From contig JAJZQJ010000002.1 in assembly GCA_021851895.1 (NCBI GenBank), positions 69,046 to 125,740 on the forward strand: a DNA stretch of 56,695 nt. The letters run 5' to 3'. Below, piece after piece: positions 46,673-55,020 of the stretch (position 1 is the stretch's first letter; every line of letters begins with the position of its first letter). Position numbers and translations under genes: made by a program. The notes under the pieces were generated by a model. It was not told the DNA's origin and searched no databases. It worked only from the letters and a program-made list of their open reading frames with translations. Source of the DNA: a bacterium (GTDB lineage: Bacteria; Patescibacteriota; Minisyncoccia; Phycocordibacterales; UBA6899).

Positions 46673-47017
46673 TTATCGCGATTCCTGCATCTCGACGATG
46701 ATACTTTCCGCGATGGCGACGATTGATTCGCGTGCGGCATTGCGCATCGAGCGGGGGAGTTCCTCGATCTTCGCGACTTCCTTCGTATAGGTCTCCATCG
46801 CATTCGTGAGTGCCCTGTCGAGGATGCTCGACAGCTTCTGGTCCGCTGCATGCCTGAGTGTCGGATAGCTCGTGACCATTTTGAGGAGCATGCTTGCGCA
46901 CCGCGCGATGCTGATCTCATCCTCCGTTTGGTGGTTGCACTCGCGGAAGATCTTTTTCGTCGCATTGAGGCAGGTGATGAAGCGCGCATTGACTGAGTCG
47001 ATGGCGATCTTATTCAT
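46673..47017 (-). CDS. Small alpha-helical orphan protein, member 1 of a tandem triplet
   Basis: MNKIAIDSVNARFITCLNATKKIF...ARCASMLLKMVTSYPTLRHAADQKLSSILDRALTNAMETYT...; terminator at 46636-46655. Confidence 0.6.
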   Translation of the reverse strand: MNKIAIDSVNARFITCLNATKKIFRECNHQTEDEISIARCASMLLKMVTSYPTLRHAADQKLSSILDRALTNAMETYTKEVAKIEELPRSMRNAARESIVAIAESIIVEMQESR

Positions 47018-47120
47018 CGGAGGTCTCCAATAAAAGGACGCTAACATCGTTCTACAATATATTTATGACAAGTCAAGCATGTGATTTTGCGTTGGGGGTT
47101 TCGTGCGGTATGATAACGCA

Positions 47121-47732
47121 ATGGATCCCATTCATCGCTTAGAATATTTCTTCACGCAATTTCCCGGAGTGGGTGCGCGCCAGTCGCGTCGTTTTGTGTA
47201 TTATCTCCTGAAGCAGCAACCGCAACATTTGAATGAACTTTCTCGCCTGATCGCACAACTCCCCGATCTCGTATCGGAGTGTGCAGATTGTCACCGATTC
47301 TTTCCGAAACGAGGAAATCATCAAGATCGCTGTCCTGTTTGCACGGATGCGCAACGCGATGTGTCGCAGCTACTCATTGTCGAGAAGGATGCGGATCTCG
47401 AGGCGATCGAAAGAGCGCATGCATATAACGGCTATTATTTCGTGCTTGGTGGCACGCTGGGAATCCTTGAAAAGAATCCAGAGCGCGTGATTCGCATGAA
47501 CGAATTGCGCAAGCTCATAGCACGGAAGCAGTCACTCAAAGAGGTCATCGTTGCGACCGCGGTCACTCCAGAGAGCGAGCATACGGGTGATTATATTCAT
47601 GAGGCGTTACGAGACGATGCTGCTTCGCGTGGTTACTCGGTGACGACATTGGGGAGGGGCATCTCTACGGGGAGTGAGATCGAATATGCAGATGCTGATA
47701 CATTACGTAATGCGATTATCGGAAGAAAATAG
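47121..47732 (+). CDS. recR: Recombination protein RecR
   Basis: FTQFPGVGARQSRRFVYYLL; CADCHRFF...CPVCTD; LLIVEKDADLEAIE; YFVLGGTLG (Toprim). Confidence 0.92.
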   Translation: MDPIHRLEYFFTQFPGVGARQSRRFVYYLLKQQPQHLNELSRLIAQLPDLVSECADCHRFFPKRGNHQDRCPVCTDAQRDVSQLLIVEKDADLEAIERAHAYNGYYFVLGGTLGILEKNPERVIRMNELRKLIARKQSLKEVIVATAVTPESEHTGDYIHEALRDDAASRGYSVTTLGRGISTGSEIEYADADTLRNAIIGRK

Positions 47733-47789
47733 ACCCAACAGTGGGTCTTTTCTATACTATAATAAAATATAGTGTATAATGAGTGCACT

Positions 47790-48833
47790 ATGGAGATCGT
47801 TTTGCGCGATGTCATGAAGGCGTTTACAAAATTCGCCCTACTCACCATACTCCTCATCATGCTCTCAGCATGCATCGTCATGGGGTATATACGAATGTTC
47901 CTCTTTACTCCAGTCACTCCGCTTACGCACGTACGTCTCAACATGCCAAGCTGGCCCGGATTTATGATCGCTCCACTTGCAGAAGAGCTTGGATATATGC
48001 GCGAGGAGGGAATCAAGGTAGGTCTCAAAGATTATCCCGACAAAAGTGTGCTCGATGAGTCAGATATCTTACCCTATGATGTTCGCGGTATGCTTGCGGT
48101 CGACCTTGTTGAGGAAGCGAGAAGGATACGTCCGCTCGGGAAGATCGTCTTGCTGACTGACCGATCAGTCGGAGGAGACGCACTCATTGCAAGAGATGGC
48201 GCTGAGCCGATCCAGTCTTCTAAGAAAAAACGTATCACTGGTGATGATTCATATCCCTTTTTCTATCCCTATGTGCTCGATCTTTTGAATGGCAACATCA
48301 ATGATTTTGAAAGTGATCTTTCGATCACGCAAGAAGAGGTACTACAGAAACTGAAGGACAAGAAGGTTGACTATGCGATGACTTATGAGCCGTACCTCTC
48401 CCAGGCGCTCGCAGATGGAGCACATATGGTATTTTCGAGCAAAGACGCTCCGGGGGTGGTCACCGATACACTTATATTCAGTGACGCGATGATCGATAAG
48501 CATCCAGAAATCGTTTTTCGCTTTGTGCGTGCGTATATGAAAGCCTATGCGTTTTGGAGGGCAAATCCTGATCAGGCATATCGAAGGATCCAAAAGATAT
48601 TCAAGCGCACCCCGGGTGAATTCGAAAGCCAGATGAAAGAAGTTGAGATGCTCGGTTTGAGCGAGAATCACGACAGTATGTTCTCTGGAATCGGTTTGCG
48701 TTCGATATATGGAAACATTCGAGCAGTGCAGGTATATGAGAATCGTAGAGGGGAGGTGAAGGAGTTAAATGTCGATGCGCTTGTCTATCCAAATGCAATA
48801 CAGAGGCTCTATATCGATGGTGGCATGCAATAA
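47790..48833 (+). CDS. SsuA/THI5-like periplasmic substrate-binding protein (orphan)
   Basis: Signal/TM then PSWPGFMIAPLAEELGYMREEGIKV...DYAMTYEPYLSQALADGAHMVF...HPEIVFRFVRAYMKAYAFWRANPDQAY. Confidence 0.75.
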   Translation: MEIVLRDVMKAFTKFALLTILLIMLSACIVMGYIRMFLFTPVTPLTHVRLNMPSWPGFMIAPLAEELGYMREEGIKVGLKDYPDKSVLDESDILPYDVRGMLAVDLVEEARRIRPLGKIVLLTDRSVGGDALIARDGAEPIQSSKKKRITGDDSYPFFYPYVLDLLNGNINDFESDLSITQEEVLQKLKDKKVDYAMTYEPYLSQALADGAHMVFSSKDAPGVVTDTLIFSDAMIDKHPEIVFRFVRAYMKAYAFWRANPDQAYRRIQKIFKRTPGEFESQMKEVEMLGLSENHDSMFSGIGLRSIYGNIRAVQVYENRRGEVKELNVDALVYPNAIQRLYIDGGMQ

Positions 48834-48855
48834 AAAAGACCGTGAGGTCTTTTTT
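48830..48855. terminator. Bidirectional terminator
   Basis: aaaaaagaccgtgaggtctttttt. Confidence 0.7.
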
Positions 48856-50299
48856 AAAATGCAGCGAATGCATCATCGGAATCACCAGAAGAGTACGAAG
48901 TATGCATGGTATCGAGTTCGCTGAAACTCGTATGCTTGCCGTCGAAGTGTAATTCAACGATACCTGTCGCACCATTACGGTGCTTCTCAATGAGGATCTC
49001 CGCCGTTTCACTACGCTCTCCATTCTCATTTTGCTCACGGTGGATGAACATGACGACGTCAGCATCCTGCTCGATGGAACCGGAGTCGCGGAGGTCAGAA
49101 AGTCGAGGTTTGCCGCCACGCTGTTCAACGTTACGTGAAAGCTGTGAAAGTGCGATGACAGGGACATTGAGGTCCTTTGCGAGGCCCTTCAAGGATCTCG
49201 AGATCTCGGTGACGATCTGCACCTGAGAGTCTGACTGTCGCATTGGGCTCATGAGCTGGAGGTAGTCGACGACGAGGAGCTTCACGCCGTATTCGCTGAC
49301 CATACGACGAGCAGTCGAACGCATGTTCATGATGTTGATGCTTGCCTGATCGTTGATGTAGATAGGGGCCTTTGAGAGTCGGTCGATACCCTCACGGAGA
49401 TATTCGAATTCATTATCTCGCGAGAGCTTTCCGGTGCGCAGCTTCCATGCATCGATACGTGATTCCGCAGAAACCATACGATCGATGATCTGCTGCGCCG
49501 ACATTTCGAGTGAGAATACGCCGACCGGAATGTTGTGCTTGATCGCAGAGCCACGAACCATGTCGAGTGCGAATGAGGTCTTACCCATCGATGGACGAGC
49601 TGCGAGAATGATGAGGTCTGATGGCTGGAAACCTGAAAGCATCTTATCGAGTGATGGGAATCCTGTTGGTATGCCGCGCAGACCATCTCCTGCTTCGCTC
49701 AACTTCTCGAAGCGCTCCCATGCCTGGGTTGCACCTTCCTTCATGTTGAGGATGGATTGTCCTGGGGTCATCTGAGTAACCTTGAACACGGTTGATTCTG
49801 CTTCGTCGAGGATCTCCTCGAGTGCGCGGTCCTCCTGGAAGCCGAGTTCAGAGATCTGCTCTGCTCCTTGGATCAATTGTCGTAATACATGCTTACGATG
49901 GATGATATCCGCATAGTGTCGCGCATTCGCGGAGGAGGGGACAGCATTCGTGAGCTCGGTGAGATAGGTGTGCCCACCGATCTGCTCAAATTGACCTCTC
50001 TCGCTAAGCTTCGCTGACATCGTGAGGATGTCGATCGGCTCTCTGCGATTGTGGAGGTCGAGCATCGCTTGATAGATGATGCGATGTTTCTCCGCATAGA
50101 ATGCTTCAGGGAGGATGAGATCGGAAACTTCATAGAGCGTATCTGCGCGAAGCATGAGCGCTCCCAAGAGTGCACGTTCCGAGTCCAGATGTTGAGGAGG
50201 GATACGAATCGAGCTGAGAATGGGTGTGCGCTGTTCATTGTTGAACGTACGCTTGCCATAGTTCTTCTTATCGTACTGCGTGCTGGGAACGTTTTGCAT
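48854..50299 (-). CDS. dnaB: Replicative DNA helicase DnaB
   Basis: PPQHLDSERALLGALML...LIILAARPSMGKTSFALDM...VVDYLQLM...VIALSQLSRNVEQR...DLRDSGSIEQDADVVMFIHRE. Confidence 0.96.
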   Translation of the reverse strand: MQNVPSTQYDKKNYGKRTFNNEQRTPILSSIRIPPQHLDSERALLGALMLRADTLYEVSDLILPEAFYAEKHRIIYQAMLDLHNRREPIDILTMSAKLSERGQFEQIGGHTYLTELTNAVPSSANARHYADIIHRKHVLRQLIQGAEQISELGFQEDRALEEILDEAESTVFKVTQMTPGQSILNMKEGATQAWERFEKLSEAGDGLRGIPTGFPSLDKMLSGFQPSDLIILAARPSMGKTSFALDMVRGSAIKHNIPVGVFSLEMSAQQIIDRMVSAESRIDAWKLRTGKLSRDNEFEYLREGIDRLSKAPIYINDQASINIMNMRSTARRMVSEYGVKLLVVDYLQLMSPMRQSDSQVQIVTEISRSLKGLAKDLNVPVIALSQLSRNVEQRGGKPRLSDLRDSGSIEQDADVVMFIHREQNENGERSETAEILIEKHRNGATGIVELHFDGKHTSFSELDTMHTSYSSGDSDDAFAAF

Positions 50300-50335
50300 G
50301 TATGCATTCTGCCTCGCGCGCACCGCTCATGCAAC

Positions 50336-50369
50336 TGTGGATAACTATGATTGTCCACACTGTGGTTAA
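50336..50369. promoter_or_regulatory. Cluster of three DnaA-box-like 9-mers upstream of dnaB
   Basis: TTATCCACA (minus, 50336-50344), TTGTCCACA (plus, 50351-50359), TTAACCACA (minus, 50361-50369). Confidence 0.55.
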
Positions 50370-50503
50370 GCCGTGAAAATGTTGTTATGCACCTATTGAC
50401 GAGGCCATCGAAATAGGCAGTCTTGCTGTGCATTATTTTATGTTGTACACGAAGGCAAACTGGCAAAATATATAGTAAATATAACACTATTTTGCATGGT
50501 ACA

Positions 50504-50529
50504 ATCGTTTTCATCATGATGAAAACGAT
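50504..50529. promoter_or_regulatory. 26-bp perfect palindrome spanning the start codon of the next gene
   Basis: atcgttttcatcatgatgaaaacgat. Confidence 0.85.
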
Positions 50530-51400
50530 CCTTGTAGCAAAGACGGGGAAGACAACATATCTTTCCCTCGGAGATAAAGAGGAGCAGATCACTTTGATCG
50601 CTCGCAAACTAGCAGCACCGAAGATTCATCGAGACAAAGTGAAGCAATTCGATGTGAAGGAAGGAAAACTTACTGATGAAGAGTGGTTTGGTATGCCACT
50701 TGTTGGTAATGATACCGAGCTCGTTAACCCGTATGTCGACGCTGCGATGCGACCGATCGATCATGCGCGTATTGAAGAACTCGACCTTTCGCAGATTCGC
50801 GCGCTCGCCCTCGTGACGACAGAGGGTAATGTCCGCGAAAGTACGATCGTGGTGAGTAAGGTGACGAAAGCCAATGTGTTCGACAGGAAGACACTCCTTG
50901 AATTTGGCGTGCACGGGGTGGCGGTCGAAGAGCGCACACGCGGCATTGAGCTACCCGAAGAGGTGCACGCATATTTTCATGAGGGGAAGTTGTTCTTCAA
51001 GAGCTTCGCGTACTTCGCCTCGCTGTTTCCTAATGCAGAAAGATTTTACAGAGAGGCGACTGATGAAGAGGTGAATAAGTTCTGCAGCCTTGAGATGTTC
51101 CTCCTCGGCGAAGAGTTCGATGCGAATACGATCGGCCGAAGACAGCGTAAGCAGATCGCGCTTTCATTGCCACTGCTTCCGGACTTCTCTGATGAGGTGG
51201 TGCGCAAGGACCTTGCACAATATGCACGCGAGTATCTCCTCCCGACAGATGTCGAGCGTATGGTCCACGGTGATCGCTTCTCAATTGATTCCCTAAAGGA
51301 TCTTGGTTACGTTTTCCATTTGGTCTTCGGGGATTATTATACCCACGGTCTTACGGGGGAGAAGATGATCGCACGAAGGAGCGAGAAGTTAATTGGATGA
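50519..51400 (+). CDS. KwaB/DUF4868-like protein (orphan)
   Basis: EVHAYFHEGKLFFKSFAYFASLFPNAERFYREATDEEV...RRQRKQIALSLPLLPDFSDE...DRFSIDSLKDLGYVFHLVFGDYYTHGLTGEKMIA; resemblance by eye to the DUF4868 C-terminal pattern. Confidence 0.45.
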   Translation: MKTILVAKTGKTTYLSLGDKEEQITLIARKLAAPKIHRDKVKQFDVKEGKLTDEEWFGMPLVGNDTELVNPYVDAAMRPIDHARIEELDLSQIRALALVTTEGNVRESTIVVSKVTKANVFDRKTLLEFGVHGVAVEERTRGIELPEEVHAYFHEGKLFFKSFAYFASLFPNAERFYREATDEEVNKFCSLEMFLLGEEFDANTIGRRQRKQIALSLPLLPDFSDEVVRKDLAQYAREYLLPTDVERMVHGDRFSIDSLKDLGYVFHLVFGDYYTHGLTGEKMIARRSEKLIG

Positions 51401-51404
51401 AATT

Positions 51405-51583
51405 CGAGGGAATAGGGTATAGGGAATAGGGGATAGGGGGATACGAGGAGTGAAAGTCCTCGTATTTTTGTTTCTGTACTAGAGACGGTGAAATGTTCAT
51501 TATATGCGAGTATAAATACTAAAATTGACCCAAAACGAGAATTTTCATGCCCTATACCCTATACCCTATGCCCTATTCCCTCG
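51405..51583. repeat. Long imperfect inverted repeat made of ATAGGG-like units, enclosing a terminator and the rplU promoter region
   Basis: cgagggaatagggtatagggaataggggataggggg ... catgccctataccctataccctatgccctattccctcg. Confidence 0.85.
51441..51469 (+). terminator. Rho-independent terminator
   Basis: atacgaggagtgaaagtcctcgtattttt. Confidence 0.8.
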
Positions 51584-51638
51584 TATTGCCCTTATTCCTC
51601 TTGCGTTTTTCGGGATTTTAGGGTATATTATCCCCACT

Positions 51639-51944
51639 ATGACATTCGCAGTTATTACAACGGGTGGCAAGCAGTATAAGGTCGCAGTGGGCGATGTCCT
51701 CAATGTCGAGAAGATCGAAGCAGAGGGTGCGATCACTTTCGATAACGTATTGCTTGTAGACGATGGCTCTTCGACGAAGATCGGTACGCCATCTGTCGCT
51801 GGTGCAAAGGTCACCGCAGACATCGTCGAGCAGGGCAAGGGACCAAAGCTCACTGTCGTGAAGTATCACGCAAAGAGCCGCTACTACAAGAAGAACGGTC
51901 ACCGCCAGCCTTTCACAACGATAAAGATCACTGGCATCAAATAG
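51639..51944 (+). CDS. rplU: Ribosomal protein bL21
   Basis: MTFAVITTGGKQYKVAVGDVLNVEKIEAEG...KYHAKSRYYKKNGHRQPFTTIKITGI. Confidence 0.96.
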   Translation: MTFAVITTGGKQYKVAVGDVLNVEKIEAEGAITFDNVLLVDDGSSTKIGTPSVAGAKVTADIVEQGKGPKLTVVKYHAKSRYYKKNGHRQPFTTIKITGIK

Positions 51945-52020
51945 AACCTCGTCAGAGGTTTTATTTTTTTGTGCCGATTTTGTTGTATCTCTCTTGCAAT
52001 AAGTTACAATAGGTGAACAT

Positions 52021-53235
52021 ATGCACAAATACCTTCGCGATCGATTCGGCATCACTTTTCCTGTCTTCATTCTGTCTGTCGTCAGCTTTTTAAATGACAT
52101 CGCGACGGATATGATCTATCCCATCATACCGATCTTCCTTACGCAGGTGATCGGTGCGCCCGTACAGATACTCGGACTCATCGAGGGTATCGCAGAGTCT
52201 ACAGCGAGTTTCCTTAAGGTGGTCGCAGGAGTGATCTCTGATAAATTAGAGCGGAGGAAGCCATTCGTCATTCTCGGGTACGTGCTTTCTGCGAGTGCGA
52301 AGCTCTTCTTTGGATTTGCCTATTCTTGGCATGCAGTCTTAGGAGGTAAGTTCGCCGACAGACTCGGGAAGGGAACGCGCACCTCAGCGAGGGATGCGTT
52401 CATCGCCGAGCATTCCGCTCCAAAGGATCGCGGTGTGGTGTTCGGGTTCCATCGCGGTATGGATACACTTGGCGCAGTCTTTGGACCACTCATCGGTATC
52501 GTCCTCTTGGGCTATTTCCCGAATAACTTGCGCGAGATCTTTCTTTTCTCACTCATTCCCGCTATCGCGGCGATCGCGCTGCTCGTTGTTTTCATCAAGG
52601 ATAAGAGCAATGAACCCGACCATATCCATGTGACGATTCCGCTCAAGATATTGATCAAGGGTTTATCGGCGCCATTCTTCGCTTTTCTCCTTGTGAGTGC
52701 TCTCTTTGCGATCGGAAATAGTTCGGATGCATTCCTTATCTTGCGTGCGAACGATCTCGGGTTCTCACTCGTTGCCGTCGTCGCGCTCTTTGCAACATTC
52801 AATTTCTCCTATGCACTTCTTTCGGTGCCTGCGGGTTTGTTCGCAGACAAAGTCGGTCCGCGTAATATAATGATCGTGGGCTTCCTCGTCTTTGGGATCA
52901 TTTACCTGCTCTTTGGATATGTACAACAGCCAGCACTGCTCTGGGTGCTCTTCCCGCTCTATGGCGTCTATATGGCGTTCACTGATGGGGTTGGGAAGGC
53001 ATATATCTCGAATATCGTCCCTCATGAACAGCTCGGTACCGCATATGGTATTCATCAGACGGTTGTTGGATTCGGTGCGTTCTTCTCGTCACTCATCGCG
53101 GGATTCCTCTGGGCTGATGTGGGCACTTCATCGCCGTTCATCTTTGGTGGAGCACTCGCCATCGTTGCTGCCGTACTCTTCCTTTTCGTTGGCCCGAAAG
53201 GTCGGGTCGTCGCGCTCACTGATCAAACTCATTAA
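52021..53235 (+). CDS. MFS transporter
   Basis: About 12 hydrophobic segments; GKFADRLGKGTRTSARDAFIAE motif. Confidence 0.88.
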   Translation: MHKYLRDRFGITFPVFILSVVSFLNDIATDMIYPIIPIFLTQVIGAPVQILGLIEGIAESTASFLKVVAGVISDKLERRKPFVILGYVLSASAKLFFGFAYSWHAVLGGKFADRLGKGTRTSARDAFIAEHSAPKDRGVVFGFHRGMDTLGAVFGPLIGIVLLGYFPNNLREIFLFSLIPAIAAIALLVVFIKDKSNEPDHIHVTIPLKILIKGLSAPFFAFLLVSALFAIGNSSDAFLILRANDLGFSLVAVVALFATFNFSYALLSVPAGLFADKVGPRNIMIVGFLVFGIIYLLFGYVQQPALLWVLFPLYGVYMAFTDGVGKAYISNIVPHEQLGTAYGIHQTVVGFGAFFSSLIAGFLWADVGTSSPFIFGGALAIVAAVLFLFVGPKGRVVALTDQTH

Positions 53236-53243
53236 AACAAACT

Positions 53244-53684
53244 ATGAAATACACAGAATATCTTCAAACGCTCGATCATGATAAGTGTCCGTTCTGCGAG
53301 CCTGGGCAGCGTGTTTATCGCAAGAATGATGCGGCGTATCTTACTTATGCACTCGCTCCATATCATCGCCATCATTTGCTCATCATTCCTAACCGTCATG
53401 TGCTCTCAATGCTCGACATGAGCGAAGCGGAGCATGCGCAGTTTTGGCATCTTATTCGCGAGGGTATGGAAACCATGCGTAAGCTTGGCTATGAGAATCT
53501 CTCAGTACTTGTTCGTGAGGGTGAGGTAGGTGCGATCAAATCAGTTGCGCACCTCCATTATCACATCATTCCAAATCACCGGATCGGAGACCTCGATATC
53601 AATGGCGAAGCGCGAAAGATCTTGACCGAAGAAGAGGTTGAGGAGATCAGCAAAGAGCTTCTTGCAGTGATGCCTCTTAACTAA
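53244..53684 (+). CDS. HIT-family (histidine triad) protein
   Basis: CPFCEPGQR...PYHRHHLLIIPNRHV...SVAHLHYHIIPNH. Confidence 0.9.
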   Translation: MKYTEYLQTLDHDKCPFCEPGQRVYRKNDAAYLTYALAPYHRHHLLIIPNRHVLSMLDMSEAEHAQFWHLIREGMETMRKLGYENLSVLVREGEVGAIKSVAHLHYHIIPNHRIGDLDINGEARKILTEEEVEEISKELLAVMPLN

Positions 53685-53723
53685 ACAGCCTAGGGCTGTT
53701 TTGTTTATGCTAAAATGTATAGT

Positions 53724-54344
53724 ATGGAACTGAGTATTACGTACTCTTTAGAGTTCGAGCGTCATAGGGTGAAGGAAACGGTGCAGAATATCGACTGGTA
53801 TCGTACGCATCAATACAAACCCTATTTTCCTGGTGGCCTGCATGTCGATAACATCACCGGATATCCCATGGAGGAGATCATGAAGATGCTCGAGCAGGAA
53901 TTCAATGAAAAGATCTATATTGAGGCAAAGAGGGATCTTGAAGAAAAGGCGGCGAAGTATCTCGCTCCGTTTGCTGAGAAACTTATTCCACTAGGTTTAC
54001 CGCTCCACGAGCGCTATAGGGTCACATTGACCCGCTTTGGTGTCGGTGGAAGTTATTTTCTCCCTGATACGGTCATTCTGAATTTCACAGGGAAATTTGG
54101 AATCGGAACGATAAATACGGTCATGCATGAGATCGTACATCTTTCCACTGAGGCGCTGATTTTGGAGAATGCAGTCGGACATTGGGAGAAGGAACGCATC
54201 GTCGATCTCATCATGAGCAAGGTCGGACCTTTTTCAAAACCTATCATGCAATATATTCCAACGGAGTATGTCGAGAAGGTGGATCCGGTGTTTGAGAAAC
54301 TCTTTCCAGACATTCGTGCCATTATTGAGGAGGTTGGGGGATAG
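53724..54344 (+). CDS. Putative HExxH metallopeptidase-like protein
   Basis: INTVMHEIVHLSTEALILENAVGHWEKERIVDL. Confidence 0.6.
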   Translation: MELSITYSLEFERHRVKETVQNIDWYRTHQYKPYFPGGLHVDNITGYPMEEIMKMLEQEFNEKIYIEAKRDLEEKAAKYLAPFAEKLIPLGLPLHERYRVTLTRFGVGGSYFLPDTVILNFTGKFGIGTINTVMHEIVHLSTEALILENAVGHWEKERIVDLIMSKVGPFSKPIMQYIPTEYVEKVDPVFEKLFPDIRAIIEEVGG

Positions 54345-54345
54345 A

Positions 54346-54368
54346 AAAACAGCCGAGGGGCTGTTTTA
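54346..54368. terminator. Bidirectional terminator
   Basis: aaaaacagccgaggggctgtttt. Confidence 0.75.
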
Positions 54369-54965
54369 GTTTTTTAGCATCGTGCGTATTTCCATGAGTG
54401 CTTTGCCGAGCAGGTTGCGGCCCTTGCCCTCACAGATGCCCCAGAAAGTGTCATTCCATGTATTTCCTTCAACGAGTACTTTGTTGCCTGTGCTTAAAAG
54501 CTTCGTCTCGAATTCATCGTAGTGATATTTCTGCAGCAGGAGCTCGATCATGGTTGCAACGCTTCGTTCATGCCAATCTTTATCTATAAGTCCGCCATCA
54601 CGTAATATATTCGCGATTGATTTCGACATACCCGAAGGGAGCGAATCGAGCGTAAACATGCTTGCATCAAATGCAATCGGAGCCGCATAGCCCTTCGAGC
54701 GCAAATGTTCTTTTAGAGCATCTTTAGTCACCTCGGGGAGTGTGGTCCAGTCGAGGTGCATGAATTTCGCGCGCTGATAACCATGCTCTACTGATGGATA
54801 GGTTATTCCATTAAGTATAACGGGACAAGCGTAGAGATTAGAAAGCCAAGAGCCTTGAAATGAAAGAATTGCCTGCGCATCCGTGAGGTGTGTATAGTCT
54901 TCGTCGGGCAGGGAAAGAATTTTATCTCTAAGTGCAGTGATCTCTTCGAGTGTTGGTGCGTACAT
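54366..54965 (-). CDS. NADAR/YbiA-family protein
   Basis: WLSNLYACPVILNGITYPSVEHGYQRAKF...LLSTGNKVLVEGNTWNDTFWGICEGKGRNLLGKALMEIR. Confidence 0.9.
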   Translation of the reverse strand: MYAPTLEEITALRDKILSLPDEDYTHLTDAQAILSFQGSWLSNLYACPVILNGITYPSVEHGYQRAKFMHLDWTTLPEVTKDALKEHLRSKGYAAPIAFDASMFTLDSLPSGMSKSIANILRDGGLIDKDWHERSVATMIELLLQKYHYDEFETKLLSTGNKVLVEGNTWNDTFWGICEGKGRNLLGKALMEIRTMLKN

Positions 54966-54996
54966 ATGTTAAGTATATAGGAATATGAGGAATAAC

Positions 54997-55020
54997 AAAA
55001 ACAGCCGAGGGGCTGTTTTT
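54997..55020. terminator. Terminator (minus-strand HD gene)
   Basis: aaaaacagccgaggggctgttttt. Confidence 0.7.
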
